Source: Chthoniobacteraceae bacterium | GTDB lineage: Bacteria; Verrucomicrobiota; Verrucomicrobiia; Chthoniobacterales; Chthoniobacteraceae | Direction of reading: 5' to 3' | Assembly (NCBI GenBank): GCA_947471505.1 | Contig: CANIWM010000016.1 | Coordinates: 1 to 64,000, forward strand | Length of the DNA stretch: 64,000 bases | Shown: positions 48,045-58,985 of the stretch, in pieces | Layout of the letters: each line of letters opens with the position of its first letter | Numbering within the stretch: position 1 is the first letter of the stretch | The notes under the pieces: generated by a model | What the model was told of the DNA's origin: nothing | The model's input: only the letters and a program-made list of their open reading frames with translations | Database searches by the model: none | Position numbers and translations under genes: made by a program

Positions 48045-50849
48045 ATGAAATCCAGTCCCGGAAGCTACACGCTCGTATTATCGCTCTCCCTCGGCGCGTG
48101 CGCTGCTGCTGCACCGGTGGACTTTGTGCGCGATGTGCGGCCGGTTTTTGAGAAGCACTGTGTGGAGTGCCACGGGGACAAAAAGCAGAAGTCCGGCTTT
48201 CGGCTGGATGTGAAGGCGGCGGCGATGAAGGGCGGCGATGACAAGGGTCCCGACATCGTTCCGGGCGACGCGAAGAAGAGTCCGCTCATTCATCTCGTCA
48301 GCACGAAGGACGAGGAAGAAGTGATGCCGCCGAAAGGTGCACGGCTCTCGGCGGCGGAGATCGATACGTTGACGCGCTGGATCAACGAAGGCGCGGTTTG
48401 GCCGGATGGCGTGGATCGCGTCCAGCTTGCGGACAAGCGCGACCACTGGAGCTTTAAAGTGGTTTCGGATCCCGCCGAAATGATGCGGCTGAAGCATCTG
48501 CCAATTTCCATTGATTCGTTCATCGACGCGAAGCTCGCAGAGAACGGCCTGCACCGTTCGCCACCCGCTGATCCGGTCGCACTGATACGACGCATCGCTT
48601 TCGATCTCACCGGTCTTCCGCCCACGCCGGAGCAAGTCTCTGCCTTTGTCGAGCAGTGTCGCGATGGTTCGTCATTGCAACGCCTCGTGGACGACTTCCT
48701 CGCTTCGCCGCGCTATGGCGAACGCTGGGCGCAGCATTGGCTCGACGTCGTGCGTTTCGCCGATACGCACGGATTTGAAGTGAACACCGAACGTCCGAAC
48801 GCGTGGCCGTATCGCGACTATGTCATCCGCGCGTTTAATAACGACACACCGTACGACCGCTTCATCAAAGAGCAGATTGTCGGCGATGCCATGGGAGAGG
48901 ACGCGGCGACGGGATTTCTCGTCACGGCTTCGGCGTTGTTGCCGGACCAAATCGGCAAAGACGCGCCGTCCATGCGGCTGGCCCGCCAGGATTCGCTGGA
49001 TGAAATCGTGAACAACGTAGGACAGACGTTCCTCGGTCTGAGTGTCGGATGCGCACGGTGTCACGATCACAAATTTGATCCGATTACGGCGAAGGATTAT
49101 TACGCGATGCAAGCGTTCTTCGCGGGCGTTCAATACGGCGAACGGCCGGTTCGCGATCGGCTTTCGGGGGAGCTCAGAAAGAAGGAACTGGCGGAGCTCG
49201 ATTCACAGAAACCAAACGCCGGGACGGGGCGCGTCATATTCATCGACGATGAAGATTCCGCACGCACGACATCGCTGAAAAAGAAGAACGGCCACGGCGA
49301 CAACCCCGCCGGCAAAGGGCGCGGCTACCGCGACGATGAAGGCGGCCCGGACTGGGTTCCGAACATCAGCCGCGGTCGTTACACGTGGTGGGACAACGTG
49401 CCGGATACTGACACCTTCACGTGGAATCCCGGCGTCGAGGGACGGTTCCGCGTGTGGCTCTCGTGGGGCGTGCATGGCAGCGGAGTGCACACGCGCGATG
49501 CCCGTTACGTGCTCGACCGCGATGGCAATCTCGCGACGCGCGACGACCAGACCGAGATCGGAAACGCCGACCAATTTCGCTTCGCAAATATCACCGAAGG
49601 CGACTCCGAGAAGACCCCGCTGTGGAGCGGATTGCGCGACGCGGGAGTGCAGGAACTTCTGCGCGAAAGCCGGATTATTTTGCGCGGCGGAAAGACCGGC
49701 ACGGGCATCACGGCGGATGTGCTCGTGCTCGAAGAAGGCGGCGGTTTGAAAGGGGCGGTCGCCGAGTTTTCCCGGTTCGAGAAACGCAAAGCCGAGCTGG
49801 CGCGAGGTCCGGTTGTCTTCGGCGGGATATTCACCGAACCGGAGGACATCCGGCTGCTCAGCCGCGGCGATCCCGAGCAGCCGAAAAACGAAGTGCTGCC
49901 CGCCGTGCTCAGCGCGTTTGGAGTGCTCACGCTGCCGAAAGCCACGCCTGAGCAGGAGCGCCGCAAAGCGCTTGCCGACTGGATTGCCAGCCCGAAAAAC
50001 CCACTGACAGCACGAGTGATGGTAAACCGAATCTGGCAGGGTCACTTCGGCACCGGACTCGTAGAAACGCCGAGCGACTTCGGGCACAATGGAATGAAAC
50101 CCACGCACCCTGAATTGCTCGACTGGCTCGCCGCGGAATTCATGCGGAGCGGCTGGAGCGTGAAGCACATGCACCGGCTGATCGTGATGTCGGAGACATA
50201 TCGGCAAAGCGGAGCGATTGCGGAAAGCGGAGATCGGAAATCGGAGAGTTCGGCAGCAGCGCTCTCTCCGCAATCCGCAGGCCGCTCTCCGCTCTCGATA
50301 GACGCCGACGTCCGCCTGCTCTGGTGCTTCCCCGTCCGCCGCGTCGAAGCCGAAACTCTCCGCGACTCCATGCTCGCCGTCAGCGGACAGCTCAACCTCA
50401 CGATGTATGGCCGCGGCTTCGACCTCTTCAACCAACGCGGCGGGCTGAGCGGATTCAATCCCGTTGAAACCCTCACGCCCGAAAACCAGCGTCGCATGAT
50501 TTACGCGCACAAAGTCCGCCGCGAGCCCGAGGTCGTCTTCGGCGCATTCGACTGTCCCGACGCCGGCCAGAGCACCGCCATCCGCCGCGCCAGCACCACG
50601 CCCATTCAGGCGCTCAACCTCTTCAACAGCCGATTCACGCTGCAAGTTTCCGAAGCCTTCGCAGCCCGCGTGAAAAAAGAAACTGGCGACGACCTCGTAA
50701 AACAAATCAACCGCGTCTATCAGATCGCATTCACCCGCGACGCCAGTGCCGGCGAGCTTTCCGACGCCGAACCCGTCGTCCGACAACACGGCCTCTCCGT
50801 CCTCTGCCGGGCAATCTTCAACAGCAACGAGTTTCTGTTTGTCCCATGA
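48045..50849 (+). CDS. PSD1/DUF1553 cytochrome c protein
   Basis: 934 residues. Signal peptide [20 protein letters not shown], heme motif CVECH, PSCyt1 ending [23 protein letters not shown]1549/PSCyt2 (about 145-360, [33 protein letters not shown]), then DUF1553/PSD1 (about 650-920, [19 protein letters not shown]). It overlaps its DUF1501 partner by 4 bases (ATGA). A 20-residue Ser-rich insertion ([18 protein letters not shown]) around residues 727-744 coincides with an inverted repeat at 50213-50299, and a palindrome-like copy at 48456 is read as [10 protein letters not shown]. It is a divergent paralogue of the gene at 43607. Confidence 0.92.
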   Translation: MKSSPGSYTLVLSLSLGACAAAAPVDFVRDVRPVFEKHCVECHGDKKQKSGFRLDVKAAAMKGGDDKGPDIVPGDAKKSPLIHLVSTKDEEEVMPPKGARLSAAEIDTLTRWINEGAVWPDGVDRVQLADKRDHWSFKVVSDPAEMMRLKHLPISIDSFIDAKLAENGLHRSPPADPVALIRRIAFDLTGLPPTPEQVSAFVEQCRDGSSLQRLVDDFLASPRYGERWAQHWLDVVRFADTHGFEVNTERPNAWPYRDYVIRAFNNDTPYDRFIKEQIVGDAMGEDAATGFLVTASALLPDQIGKDAPSMRLARQDSLDEIVNNVGQTFLGLSVGCARCHDHKFDPITAKDYYAMQAFFAGVQYGERPVRDRLSGELRKKELAELDSQKPNAGTGRVIFIDDEDSARTTSLKKKNGHGDNPAGKGRGYRDDEGGPDWVPNISRGRYTWWDNVPDTDTFTWNPGVEGRFRVWLSWGVHGSGVHTRDARYVLDRDGNLATRDDQTEIGNADQFRFANITEGDSEKTPLWSGLRDAGVQELLRESRIILRGGKTGTGITADVLVLEEGGGLKGAVAEFSRFEKRKAELARGPVVFGGIFTEPEDIRLLSRGDPEQPKNEVLPAVLSAFGVLTLPKATPEQERRKALADWIASPKNPLTARVMVNRIWQGHFGTGLVETPSDFGHNGMKPTHPELLDWLAAEFMRSGWSVKHMHRLIVMSETYRQSGAIAESGDRKSESSAAALSPQSAGRSPLSIDADVRLLWCFPVRRVEAETLRDSMLAVSGQLNLTMYGRGFDLFNQRGGLSGFNPVETLTPENQRRMIYAHKVRREPEVVFGAFDCPDAGQSTAIRRASTTPIQALNLFNSRFTLQVSEAFAARVKKETGDDLVKQINRVYQIAFTRDASAGELSDAEPVVRQHGLSVLCRAIFNSNEFLFVP
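48456..48494. repeat. Intragenic palindromic repeat, copy 3 (degenerate)
   Basis: AAAGTGGTTTCGGATCCCGC then CGAAATGATGCGGC; it matches copies 1 and 2 at most positions but the palindrome is decayed (TTCGGATCCCGCCGAA). It is read in frame as [12 protein letters not shown]. Confidence 0.45.
50213..50299. repeat. Inverted repeat inserted in a PSD1 gene
   Basis: The segment is made of GCGGA/TCCGC units facing each other (ATTGCGGAAAGCGGAGAT near 50217; CTCTCTCCGCAATCCGC near 50262, then CTCTCCGCTCTCG). It adds about 20 residues between YRQ and RLLW compared with the two other PSD1 proteins in the window, without breaking the frame. Confidence 0.5.
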
Positions 50850-52321
50850 AACACCACGCCGAACATCTTTCCATCGCAGGTCGCGCTTTGCTCGACCGCC
50901 GCCAGTTTCTCTCCAACAGTGCCACGGCGCTCGGATCGATCGCGCTGACGAATCTCCTCGGGCTCGATGGTCTTCTCGCGTCAGAGATCCTTAGGCCGAT
51001 CATCGACCCGACAAGGCCGTATGCACCACGGCAGCCGCATTTTCCGGCGAAGGCGAAGAATGTGGTCGTCATTTTTTGCGCGGGGGCGGTGAGCCAGTTG
51101 GAGACGTGGGATTATAAGCCGGAGCTCATCAACTGGGACGATAGACCGCTGCCCGGCGGACCTGCCGTGACGTTTCAAGGTCCGGCGGGAAATCTCGCGC
51201 GGCCGCAGTACGAATTCCGCCAACGCGGCAGGACGGGCAAATGGGTGAGCGACATGATTCCGCATCTCGCGGAGCTGACCGACGACATTGCGTTCGTGCA
51301 TTCGCTGACCAGCAAATCGAACACGCACGGACCGGCGGAGAATTTTCTCTCGACCGGATTTGTGCTCGATGGATTCCCGTCGCTCGGCTCGTGGGTGACG
51401 TATGCGCTCGGCAGCGAGAGTCAGGAACTCCCGTCGTATGTGGCGATTCCCGATCCGCGCGGAGTTCCGCAGAACGGAGCGAACAATTGGGGCCCCGGCT
51501 TTTTGCCCGCTGCGTTTCAGGGCACAACGATGTCCTCGAAGAATCCCGTTCGCCATCTCACAGCGCCCGGAGTCTCCGGCGATGCCGACCGCGCTGCGCG
51601 CTCCCTTTTGCAACGCATGAACGCCCGCCATCTCGAAGCAAATCCCGGCGACGGCAAACTCGCCGCGCGCATCGCCAGCTACGAACTCGCCGCGCGGATG
51701 CAACTGAGCGTGCCGGAGATCAACGACCTCAGCACCGAGCCCGCGCACATTTTAAAAATGTATGGCGCGGACGACGCACAGAATCCGGACAAAGCCGCGT
51801 TCGCAAAGAACTGCATCCTCGCACGCAGGCTCATCGAGAAAGGCGTGCGCTTCGTGCAGCTTTTCAACGGCGCATACGCGAGCGGCGGGAAGCTCAATTG
51901 GGACGGTCACAATGCACTCAAGGAACAGTACGACGTCCACGCCGAGATCCTCGACCAACCAGCCGCCGCGCTCATCCGCGATCTGAAACAGCGCGGTTTG
52001 CTCGAAGACACGCTCGTCGTGTGGTGCACCGAATTCGGCCGCATGCCGTTCTTCCAAAAAGGCGCAAAAGGCCGGGATCACAACCCTGACGGCTTCACCT
52101 GCTGGCTCACCGGCGCAGGCGTGAAGCCCGGCGTGAGCCACGGACGCACGGACGACCTCGGGCAAAAGGCCATCGAAAACATCCACCCTCTCTACCACTT
52201 CAACGCCACCATCCTCCATCTGCTCGGCCTCGACTACGAGCGCCTCGCCTTCGAGCACAACGGCATCCAGCGCCGCCTCACCAACGTTGAGGGGAAGCTG
52301 ATTCCGGAATTGCTGGCATAG
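50846..52321 (+). CDS. DUF1501 protein, Tat-exported
   Basis: 491 residues. Tat motif [20 protein letters not shown] near residue 19. Family segments: [92 protein letters not shown] and [20 protein letters not shown]. Same fold and unknown role as the protein at 46535. The start overlaps the PSD1 stop, so translation is coupled. Confidence 0.92.
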   Translation: MKHHAEHLSIAGRALLDRRQFLSNSATALGSIALTNLLGLDGLLASEILRPIIDPTRPYAPRQPHFPAKAKNVVVIFCAGAVSQLETWDYKPELINWDDRPLPGGPAVTFQGPAGNLARPQYEFRQRGRTGKWVSDMIPHLAELTDDIAFVHSLTSKSNTHGPAENFLSTGFVLDGFPSLGSWVTYALGSESQELPSYVAIPDPRGVPQNGANNWGPGFLPAAFQGTTMSSKNPVRHLTAPGVSGDADRAARSLLQRMNARHLEANPGDGKLAARIASYELAARMQLSVPEINDLSTEPAHILKMYGADDAQNPDKAAFAKNCILARRLIEKGVRFVQLFNGAYASGGKLNWDGHNALKEQYDVHAEILDQPAAALIRDLKQRGLLEDTLVVWCTEFGRMPFFQKGAKGRDHNPDGFTCWLTGAGVKPGVSHGRTDDLGQKAIENIHPLYHFNATILHLLGLDYERLAFEHNGIQRRLTNVEGKLIPELLA

Positions 52322-52387
52322 GGAGACAACTCTGTAGGCTGTCACAACTCGCTCGACGCCCCGGTTTCCGCCCGCAATCTTGCCGCA

Positions 52388-53605
52388 ATGAGAACACTCG
52401 TCATCCTAGCCATCCTCGCCACCGCCGCCGTAGCCGACGACTACTTCCCTCCGCCGGATAGCGCGGGCGGTTGGCGGACGCTCACGACGGCGGAGGAAAT
52501 CCGCGATAAAGCCGGGATGGACCTCGTGAAGCTGGAGCGCACTTGGGACTTCACCCAGCGGTGCAGCCAGAATGCCGGGCTGCTCGTGGTGCGGCATGGA
52601 TACTTGGTCTTCGAGCGATACGTGGGCCGCGCCAGCCGCTCGGTGAACCCCGATATGGCGTCCACCGGCAAGGCGTTCACCAGCATCGCGTGCGGCGTGA
52701 TGCTCGATGAGTTTCGCGACAAAATCCCGGACGGCCTCGCCACGAAAGTCTTCACAGAAAAGTATCTGCCGGAAGCCCTCCCGCTCGACGACCCACGCAA
52801 GGCCGACATTACGCTCGGCCATTTGCTCTGCATGAGCGCGGGCTATTGGGGCGAGGGTGGAGCGCCGACGGGCGTCGTCGGCAACACCGTCACGCAGCTC
52901 AAGCCCGTCCCCGGACAAAACATCCGAGACCTCGACGCCTCCTCGCTCGACGTTCCGCTGTGGTGCGATGTCGGCGCGGGCTATTCCTACTCCTCGCCGT
53001 CGCCGCACATCGCCTCCATCGCCCTCCGCCACGTCACCGGCATGGAGCTGGACGCCTACATCGGCGAACGCCTCGCAAAGCCGATGGGCTGGGGCCCGTG
53101 GGGATATTGCATCCAGCGCGGCGACTTCCTCATGCCGCACGCAAACGGCGCAGGCAGCACCGCGCTCCACGCCACGGACGCGCTGCGCTTCGGCTACTGT
53201 CTTTTGAAAAAGGGGCGCTGGGAGAAAAAGCAGCTCGTCCCCGAGAGCTACGTCGCGCTCTGCAACCAACCGTCGCCTTTCAACAAGCACACGCCGTTTT
53301 CGCTCCAGTTCGAGCACAACACCGACGGCCACGTCGCCGGAGCGCCGCGCGATGCGTTTTACAAAAGCGGCGCGGGCGGCTTCGGAATCTTCGTCGTCCC
53401 ATCGCTCGATGTGGTCATCTATAAAATGGGCGGCAAAGACGGCCAATACGACCCCACTTTCACGAAGATTCCGCAACCCGAGCCCAGTCACGACCGCGAC
53501 GCATGGCAGCCCATTCCCCGCACCCCATTCAATGAGGGCAGCCTCGGCGGCGACGACGGACTCCGTCGCGTACTGGAAATGGTGACGGGCGCGGTACGGG
53601 ATTGA
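52388..53605 (+). CDS. Secreted serine hydrolase (beta-lactamase/class C-like)
   Basis: 405 residues. Signal peptide MRTLVILAILATAAVA. The catalytic SxxK is STGK in MASTGKAFTS (Ser near residue 97), and the second motif may be YSY in GAGYSYSSPS. The C-terminal KSGAGGFGIFVVPS holds the expected KTG-like position as KSG. Other members include esterases, D-amino peptidases and class C beta-lactamases; a hydrolase with an unknown substrate is the safe reading. It starts 66 bp after the DUF1501 gene and may share its transcript; it is convergent with ureD. Confidence 0.85.
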   Translation: MRTLVILAILATAAVADDYFPPPDSAGGWRTLTTAEEIRDKAGMDLVKLERTWDFTQRCSQNAGLLVVRHGYLVFERYVGRASRSVNPDMASTGKAFTSIACGVMLDEFRDKIPDGLATKVFTEKYLPEALPLDDPRKADITLGHLLCMSAGYWGEGGAPTGVVGNTVTQLKPVPGQNIRDLDASSLDVPLWCDVGAGYSYSSPSPHIASIALRHVTGMELDAYIGERLAKPMGWGPWGYCIQRGDFLMPHANGAGSTALHATDALRFGYCLLKKGRWEKKQLVPESYVALCNQPSPFNKHTPFSLQFEHNTDGHVAGAPRDAFYKSGAGGFGIFVVPSLDVVIYKMGGKDGQYDPTFTKIPQPEPSHDRDAWQPIPRTPFNEGSLGGDDGLRRVLEMVTGAVRD

Positions 53606-53618
53606 ATCTTAGCTCAGT

Positions 53619-54458
53619 TCAAGTCGGCACTTCCCCCGTCACTCTCCGCAGGCTCGGCGAGACGATGGCGGCCGCGCGCTGGAGTCGGGCACGCATTATC
53701 GCGACGGTGCTGCGGAGAGTCGGGCTGTCGGGCGCGAGGACTTTCACCGCAAAAGCTCCCGCGGAGAGGCGCGTGACGCCCACCCACGCGCTATCGGAGA
53801 CTGCGGAATCGAGCGCCTCCAGCCCAGGAGCGATACAGACAATGCTGGCGTAATATCCCTCCGGGAAAATCCGGCGAAGAGCCGCGATGGAGGGGTGCGC
53901 GCTGCCGATATGGTAGCGTTCGCGGACGAGGAGACGTGCGCCATGCGTGATGTCCGTGGCGATGCGCAGGTCGCGAAATGCAAAGACTTCTCCGTGGGCG
54001 GTGCGGCCGGGGGCGATGGACTCGGTCCATAGTAAAGTGCCTCCTTTTTCGATCTCAATTCGGGTTCTCTGGCGATATGCGGAGTCTTTTTGCGGGATGA
54101 GATACTCGGGCCAGACGTCCAGGGAGCCTCCGGCATTCACCGTGAATCGCTGTGATACTTCGGCAAATCCTTCGGCCATCGTATGGATGCGGTTTGCGCT
54201 GGGAGCGGTGAGGAGAAGGCGCGCGCCGCTTTCCACTTCCACGTTCACGTTCACGCGGTCGCCAGAAAGCAGGCCGGGGGATGGGCTGGCCATGTTCACG
54301 ACGAGCCAGCCCTCGTCGCGGTGCGGCTTGGAGATATGGACGGGCGCAGCGAAGGATTGCCGCCGGAGCACGGTGTGCCCGGCTTCATCGGTGCCTGCGA
54401 GTAGATCGAGATGTCCGTGGAGCCCGCTCACACAAACAGCACCTCGCGACGCAGCCAT
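53619..54458 (-). CDS. ureD: Urease accessory protein UreD
   Basis: 279 residues. It matches the UreD/UreH family: [59 protein letters not shown] and LPWTE-like [17 protein letters not shown]. UreD scaffolds the UreDFG complex that puts nickel and CO2 into urease. The start overlaps the end of ureG by 31 bases. It is the last gene of the urease run, whereas ureD is first in many operons. Confidence 0.93.
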   Translation of the reverse strand: MAASRGAVCVSGLHGHLDLLAGTDEAGHTVLRRQSFAAPVHISKPHRDEGWLVVNMASPSPGLLSGDRVNVNVEVESGARLLLTAPSANRIHTMAEGFAEVSQRFTVNAGGSLDVWPEYLIPQKDSAYRQRTRIEIEKGGTLLWTESIAPGRTAHGEVFAFRDLRIATDITHGARLLVRERYHIGSAHPSIAALRRIFPEGYYASIVCIAPGLEALDSAVSDSAWVGVTRLSAGAFAVKVLAPDSPTLRSTVAIMRARLQRAAAIVSPSLRRVTGEVPT

Positions 54459-55036
54459 GCGAGCAACTCGTCTTTGCCGGTTCCAGAGCGCAGATCCATG
54501 AAGATGAACGGCCGCTCGCCACGCTGGATCTTCGCGTCGCGCGCCATCACGTCGAGGTCTGCGCCGACGTAAGGGGCGAGCTCGATTTTATTGATGAGCA
54601 GCAGATCGCTGTTGCGAATTGCCGGGCCTCCTTTTCGGGGGATTTTGTCACCTTGTGCGACATCGATGACGTAGATGAATGCATCCACCAACTCCGGTGA
54701 AAATGTCGCGGAAAGATTGTCTCCGCCGCTCTCGACGAGGATGAGTTTCGCGTCGGGATGGCGGCGCTCCAGTTCCTCGATGGCCGCAACGTTCATTGAT
54801 GTATCATCGCGAATAGCCGTGTGCGGGCAGCCGCCGGTCTCGACTCCAAGGATGCGGTCGGCGGGCAGCGCGTTGTTGCGGGTCAGGAACTCTGCATCTT
54901 CGCGCGTGTAGATGTCGTTCGTGACTACGGCCATCGAGAGTTCCTCCTGCAACCACTGGCAGAGCCGAAGGACACATATGGTTTTCCCCGAGCCCACGGG
55001 CCCGCCGATTCCGATTTTTACTGGTCTTTGGTTCAT
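54428..55036 (-). CDS. ureG: Urease accessory GTPase UreG
   Basis: 202 residues from ATG 55036 ([19 protein letters not shown]). P-loop GGPVGSGKT, Walker B-like [20 protein letters not shown], metal-binding [13 protein letters not shown] and base-recognition [19 protein letters not shown]. It uses GTP to drive nickel insertion into urease. The start overlaps the ureF stop as ATGA. Confidence 0.97.
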   Translation of the reverse strand: MNQRPVKIGIGGPVGSGKTICVLRLCQWLQEELSMAVVTNDIYTREDAEFLTRNNALPADRILGVETGGCPHTAIRDDTSMNVAAIEELERRHPDAKLILVESGGDNLSATFSPELVDAFIYVIDVAQGDKIPRKGGPAIRNSDLLLINKIELAPYVGADLDVMARDAKIQRGERPFIFMDLRSGTGKDELLAWLRREVLFV

Positions 55037-55722
55037 GAAATGAAAAGTCGTTCGTTCGCGAACTCGTGTCGCATCGAAGCGATTTCCAGCAGCGGGTCGA
55101 AGTATCCTGCATCGTCGCGCTCGATTTCCAGTGAATCGCGAATCGTAATGGCGGCCTGCGACAACGCGTCGCGCAGCACCCGCTGGCAGCCCTCCTGTCC
55201 AATACGAATGAGCTTCAACGCTGCTCCGCACACGCCTGAAACAGTTTGGTAAAAGTAAGCGGCAAGCGCGGCCTCCAGTGGGAATCCTTCCGCGCGGGCT
55301 TGCAGTGCGCAGACGACGAGATGGTTTCCGTGCGCTTCTTCGGAGCTGATTGCATGGGCAAACTCGCGGTAGGAAGGATGCTCATTCACTGCACGCAGGG
55401 CGGCGAGACGGCGTCTCCCGATTTGCGTGCTGGCGTCGCGGGTCTCTCGCGCGAGCTTTGATGCAGATATTTCAAAATCGATTTCGCACAACGCAGCCAA
55501 GTCCGGGGCTTCAAAAGCGACGCGCAGGTAAGGAAGTTCAAATGCCGAGAGCGCAGGTAGCAAATGGCGCAGCACGAAATCGCGCAGTCCTGCTTCGTTC
55601 CGCGTCGATGTGAGGCGGGCGAATTCTTCGAAGCCGAGCGAGTGCGCATACGCTCCGGTGGGAAAGAGCGTGTCGTTCGTCTGAAGCAGGGCTGGCAGCC
55701 AGGACAGCGGGTCAGGACTCAT
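55033..55722 (-). CDS. ureF: Urease accessory protein UreF
   Basis: 229 residues from ATG 55722 ([20 protein letters not shown]). The all-helical UreF family is recognised by [19 protein letters not shown] near the N-terminus and [20 protein letters not shown] near the C-terminus. UreF gates UreG activity in the maturation complex. It overlaps ureE by 11 bases and ureG by 4. Confidence 0.93.
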   Translation of the reverse strand: MSPDPLSWLPALLQTNDTLFPTGAYAHSLGFEEFARLTSTRNEAGLRDFVLRHLLPALSAFELPYLRVAFEAPDLAALCEIDFEISASKLARETRDASTQIGRRRLAALRAVNEHPSYREFAHAISSEEAHGNHLVVCALQARAEGFPLEAALAAYFYQTVSGVCGAALKLIRIGQEGCQRVLRDALSQAAITIRDSLEIERDDAGYFDPLLEIASMRHEFANERLFIS

Positions 55723-56140
55723 GACTGTGCGCCTTCGCAAACGGGATGAATACCTGTTCGGCCACTGTGAACGGGATGCCTTGTCGCCCGAAGAGTGCGC
55801 GCAGTGCGGAATCATCGGGGACGCGCACCACATCTTCGGTGACCTGAATTGGAAAGTGCAGGTTTCCAATGGTCCAACCGAGTCGGGCAACTGCAGCGGG
55901 CTTGGGGATCAGTGCGATTTCGAGGACGGGTTCGGGCTTTTGCTCGATGGTGTAAAGCGCTGTATCGCTCGCATAGAACGCATCGCCATGGGCGAGCGGA
56001 CTGGCGAGGTCGAAGCCAAACTCCACGCCGTCCTCTGCAACCGAGCGCCAGCGGCGCTTCGCGAGCGTGAGACGATCCGCGCGGAGCATCATTATGGGCA
56101 ATTGAGGAATCGGGTTCAGGGCGGAATGGATAAGAATCAT
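55712..56140 (-). CDS. ureE: Urease accessory nickel carrier UreE
   Basis: 142 residues from ATG 56140 (MILIHSALNPIPQLPIMMLR). An upstream in-frame extension into ureC is not coding. The N-terminal peptide-binding domain (LTLAKRRWRSVAEDGVEFGF) and the metal-binding domain (ARLGWTIGNLHFPIQV) are typical. The C-terminal tail KAHSHES carries only two His, unlike long His-rich UreE tails. UreE delivers nickel to the UreDFG complex. It starts 6 bp after ureC. Confidence 0.93.
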   Translation of the reverse strand: MILIHSALNPIPQLPIMMLRADRLTLAKRRWRSVAEDGVEFGFDLASPLAHGDAFYASDTALYTIEQKPEPVLEIALIPKPAAVARLGWTIGNLHFPIQVTEDVVRVPDDSALRALFGRQGIPFTVAEQVFIPFAKAHSHES

Positions 56141-56145
56141 TGCGC

Positions 56146-57867
56146 CTAAAACAGAAAGTAGCGCTGCGCCATCGGCAGCACGCTCGCAGGCTCGCAGGTG
56201 AGGATGCGGCCATCGGCTTTCACCGTGTAGGTTTCCGGATCCACTTCGATGTGCGGGGTTGCATCGTTCCAGATCAGGTCCTTTTTGGTGACGGCTCGCG
56301 TGCCTCTTACGGCGACCAGTCGCTTCGCAAGCGCGAGGTGATTCAATGTGCCATTTTCGAGCGCGGAGCTGCTCACAAATGTGACGCTCGTAGAATACTT
56401 CGCGCGACCGTGTGCCGCGAATTGCGGGCGGTAGAACATCGGTTGCGGCGTGGGGATGCTCGCGTTCGGGTCGCCCATGTTTGCCATGGCGATGAGGCCG
56501 CCTTTGAGAATCACTTCCGGCTTCACTCCCAAGAATGCAGGCTTCCAGACAACTAGGTCGGCGAGCTTGCCGGGCTCGATGCTCCCGACTTCGTGCGCGA
56601 TGCCGTGGGCGATTGCGGGGTTGATGGTGTATTTCGCGACGTAGCGGAGTGCGCGGAAGTTGTCGGCCGGGCGCGTGGATTCCAGCGCGCCAAATTGCAC
56701 CTTCATCTTGTGCGCGGTCTGCCATGTGCGCGTGATGACTTCGCCGACGCGTCCCATGGCTTGCGAGTCGCTCGACATGATCGAAATCGCGCCCATGTCG
56801 TGCAACATGTCTTCGGCCGCGATGGTCTCGGGGCGAATCCGGCTTTCTGCAAACGCGACGTCCTCCGGAATCTTGGAATCGAGATGATGACACACCATCA
56901 ACATGTCGAGATGCTCGGCTATGGTGTTCACCGTGAAAGGCCGCGTCGGGTTCGTGGATGACGGGAGGACATTCAGTTCGCCGCAGACGCGGATGATGTC
57001 CGGCGCGTGACCGCCGCCGGCTCCCTCGCTGTGAAATGTGTGAATCGTCCTGCCTTTGAAAGCCGCGAGCGTGGCTTCGAGAAAACCCGCTTCGTTCAGC
57101 GTGTCGGTGTGAATCGCGACCTGCACGTCGAACTCATCGGCGACGCCGAGACAGCAGTCGATAGCGGCGGGAGTTGTGCCCCAATCTTCGTGCAGCTTCA
57201 ACCCGATGACGCCCGCCCGCACTTGCTCGCGGAGCGGTTCGGGTGTTGCGCAGTTTCCTTTTCCGAGAAATCCGATGTTCATCGGATACTCGTCAGCCGC
57301 TTCCAGCATCCGGTGAATGTTCCAGGCCCCCGGCGTGCAGGTCGTTGCGTACGTTCCGTGCGAAGGACCGGTGCCTCCGCCGATCATTGTCGTCACGCCG
57401 CTCGCGAGCGCGTGTTCGATCTGCTGCGGGCAGATGAAGTGGATGTGCGTGTCGATCCCGCCTGCGGTGATGATGCAGCCTTCGCCCGCGATGACTTCGG
57501 TCGCAGCGCCGATGGTCATGGTGATTCCCGGCTGAATGCCCGGATTTCCTGCATGACCAATTCCGACTATGCGGCCGCCTTTGATGCCGATGTCCGCCTT
57601 TACGACTCCGACTTTAGCGTCGAGGATGAGCGCGTTCGTGATGACGAGGTCGAGGCAATCAGCATCGAGTGCGGTCGGCGACTGACCCATTCCATCGCGG
57701 ATGACTTTGCCGCCGCCAAACTTCACTTCGTTGCCGTAGCCGCCGTTCTCGGCAATGAGGTCGCGCTCGACTTCGATGAACAGCTCCGTGTCGGCGAGTC
57801 GCACGCGATCCCCGACGGTCGGGCCGAACATGTCGGCGTATTGGCGGCGGGAGAGTGTCAGTGGCAT
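56146..57867 (-). CDS. ureC: Urease alpha subunit
   Basis: 573 residues from ATG 57867 ([20 protein letters not shown]); an in-frame extension upstream to 58002 is not coding. It holds the dinuclear nickel site: THIHFICPQ, the carbamylated Lys in [37 protein letters not shown] and the active-site flap [17 protein letters not shown]. It hydrolyses urea to ammonia and carbamate with UreA and UreB. The GxxExxY gene lies between ureB and ureC on the same strand; 91 bp of repeat sequence then precede the start. Confidence 0.98.
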   Translation of the reverse strand: MPLTLSRRQYADMFGPTVGDRVRLADTELFIEVERDLIAENGGYGNEVKFGGGKVIRDGMGQSPTALDADCLDLVITNALILDAKVGVVKADIGIKGGRIVGIGHAGNPGIQPGITMTIGAATEVIAGEGCIITAGGIDTHIHFICPQQIEHALASGVTTMIGGGTGPSHGTYATTCTPGAWNIHRMLEAADEYPMNIGFLGKGNCATPEPLREQVRAGVIGLKLHEDWGTTPAAIDCCLGVADEFDVQVAIHTDTLNEAGFLEATLAAFKGRTIHTFHSEGAGGGHAPDIIRVCGELNVLPSSTNPTRPFTVNTIAEHLDMLMVCHHLDSKIPEDVAFAESRIRPETIAAEDMLHDMGAISIMSSDSQAMGRVGEVITRTWQTAHKMKVQFGALESTRPADNFRALRYVAKYTINPAIAHGIAHEVGSIEPGKLADLVVWKPAFLGVKPEVILKGGLIAMANMGDPNASIPTPQPMFYRPQFAAHGRAKYSTSVTFVSSSALENGTLNHLALAKRLVAVRGTRAVTKKDLIWNDATPHIEVDPETYTVKADGRILTCEPASVLPMAQRYFLF

Positions 57868-57879
57868 GGTGGAAAAATT

Positions 57880-58373
57880 GAACCACCAAGGCACGAAGGC
57901 ACCAAGGAAGGGTGACGATGAAAGCAAGAACTTGTTGTCTTTGTACCTTGGTGGTTCATCATAACGCGATGCGTTTGATGCCGTCTTGAATGAGCGGCAC
58001 ATTGAAATTGATTAGCAGGGCAAGACGACGCCTGCTCAATTTCAGATAGGTGAGCACCTGCGCTTTATGGACTGGCAGTAGGTTCTCCACCGCCTTCAGT
58101 TCGACGATCAGCTTGCCATCCACGAGCAAATCAATGCGTAGCCCCGCCTCGATTTTCACACCGTCATACACCACCGGCAGCAGGACTTGTCTTTCGACCT
58201 GCAATCCTCGTTTTCCCAATTCATGGGCGAGACAGACTTCATAAACACTCTCAAGCAATCCCGGACCAAGCTCGGAGTGAACCCTGAACGCCGCATCCAC
58301 AACCACCTTTGCCATGGCATCCCATTCTTCTCCCGGTCCTTCCCTTGGTGTCTTCGTGTCTTGGTGGTTCATC
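57880..58373. mobile_element. Inserted GxxExxY cassette flanked by repeats
   Basis: Inverted repeats of 28 bp (57880-57907 and 58343-58370) match at 26 positions; the shared motif reads GAACCACCAAG...CACGAAG...CACCAAGG. The left end also has a related direct copy at 57936-57957 (19 of 22 with 58349-58370), and CTTGGTGGTTCATC occurs at both 57947-57960 and 58360-58373. The cassette sits exactly between ureB and ureC, which are normally adjacent. This suggests movement of the gene together with its repeats. Confidence 0.6.
57959..58372 (-). CDS. GxxExxY family protein
   Basis: 137 residues. The family signature is [10 protein letters not shown] near residue 38 (GxxExxY), followed by [40 protein letters not shown] and [20 protein letters not shown], a PD-(D/E)xK-like core with the D and ExK in strands. 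Members are predicted nucleases of unknown function, often found as stray genes in this phylum. The first residues ([11 protein letters not shown]) are encoded by the flanking repeat. The start overlaps the ureB stop (ATGA), so it is translated with urease although unrelated. Confidence 0.85.
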   Translation of the reverse strand: MNHQDTKTPREGPGEEWDAMAKVVVDAAFRVHSELGPGLLESVYEVCLAHELGKRGLQVERQVLLPVVYDGVKIEAGLRIDLLVDGKLIVELKAVENLLPVHKAQVLTYLKLSRRRLALLINFNVPLIQDGIKRIAL

Positions 58374-58677
58374 CGAGTTTTCCGTTCACTTTTGCGTTAA
58401 GTCCGAAGACCTCGCGCTCGCCGGAGAGTGCTACCAGCTCGACATCCCGAGTGTCGCCGGGCTCAAAGCGCACGGCCGTCCCCGCCGGGATGTTCAGCCG
58501 GAAACCGCGCGCTGCGGCGCGGTCGAATGCAAGCGATTCGTTCACTTCGAAGAAATGAAAGTGACTTCCGATTTGAACGGGTCGGTCTCCGGTGTTGGCA
58601 ACGCGGATGACTTGAGTGTCGAGGCCGACGTTTGCTGGCAATGGGGCTTCAGCGACGATGATTTCTCCGGGTATCAT
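58369..58677 (-). CDS. ureB: Urease beta subunit
   Basis: 102 residues, the normal size for a separate beta subunit. Family segments: [58 protein letters not shown] and [20 protein letters not shown]. It packs with UreA and UreC in the urease trimer. It starts 2 bp after ureA. Confidence 0.97.
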   Translation of the reverse strand: MIPGEIIVAEAPLPANVGLDTQVIRVANTGDRPVQIGSHFHFFEVNESLAFDRAAARGFRLNIPAGTAVRFEPGDTRDVELVALSGEREVFGLNAKVNGKLG

Positions 58678-58679
58678 AT

Positions 58680-58982
58680 TCAGCGAATCGAATGGTGGAC
58701 GGTGACGAGCTTTGTTCCATCTGGGAATGTTGCCTCGACTTGCACTTCGTGAATCATTTCGGCGATGCCTTCCATCACATCCGAGCGTTTAAGGATGGTG
58801 GTTCCGTAGCTCATCAAATCGCTCACCGAGCGGCCATCACGAGCGCCCTCCATGATTTCGTATGAAATAATCGCGATGGACTCCGGGTAGTTCAGCTTCA
58901 GTCCGCGGGCCTGACGGCGGCGGGCGAGATCGGCTGCGACGACGATGAGCAGCTTTTCGGTTTCGCGAGGTGCGAGATGCAT
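58680..58982 (-). CDS. ureA: Urease gamma subunit
   Basis: 100 residues, full length. Family segments: [59 protein letters not shown] and [20 protein letters not shown]. First structural subunit of urease; it starts 3 bp after the HupE/UreJ gene. Confidence 0.97.
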   Translation of the reverse strand: MHLAPRETEKLLIVVAADLARRRQARGLKLNYPESIAIISYEIMEGARDGRSVSDLMSYGTTILKRSDVMEGIAEMIHEVQVEATFPDGTKLVTVHHSIR

Positions 58983-58985
58983 GGG

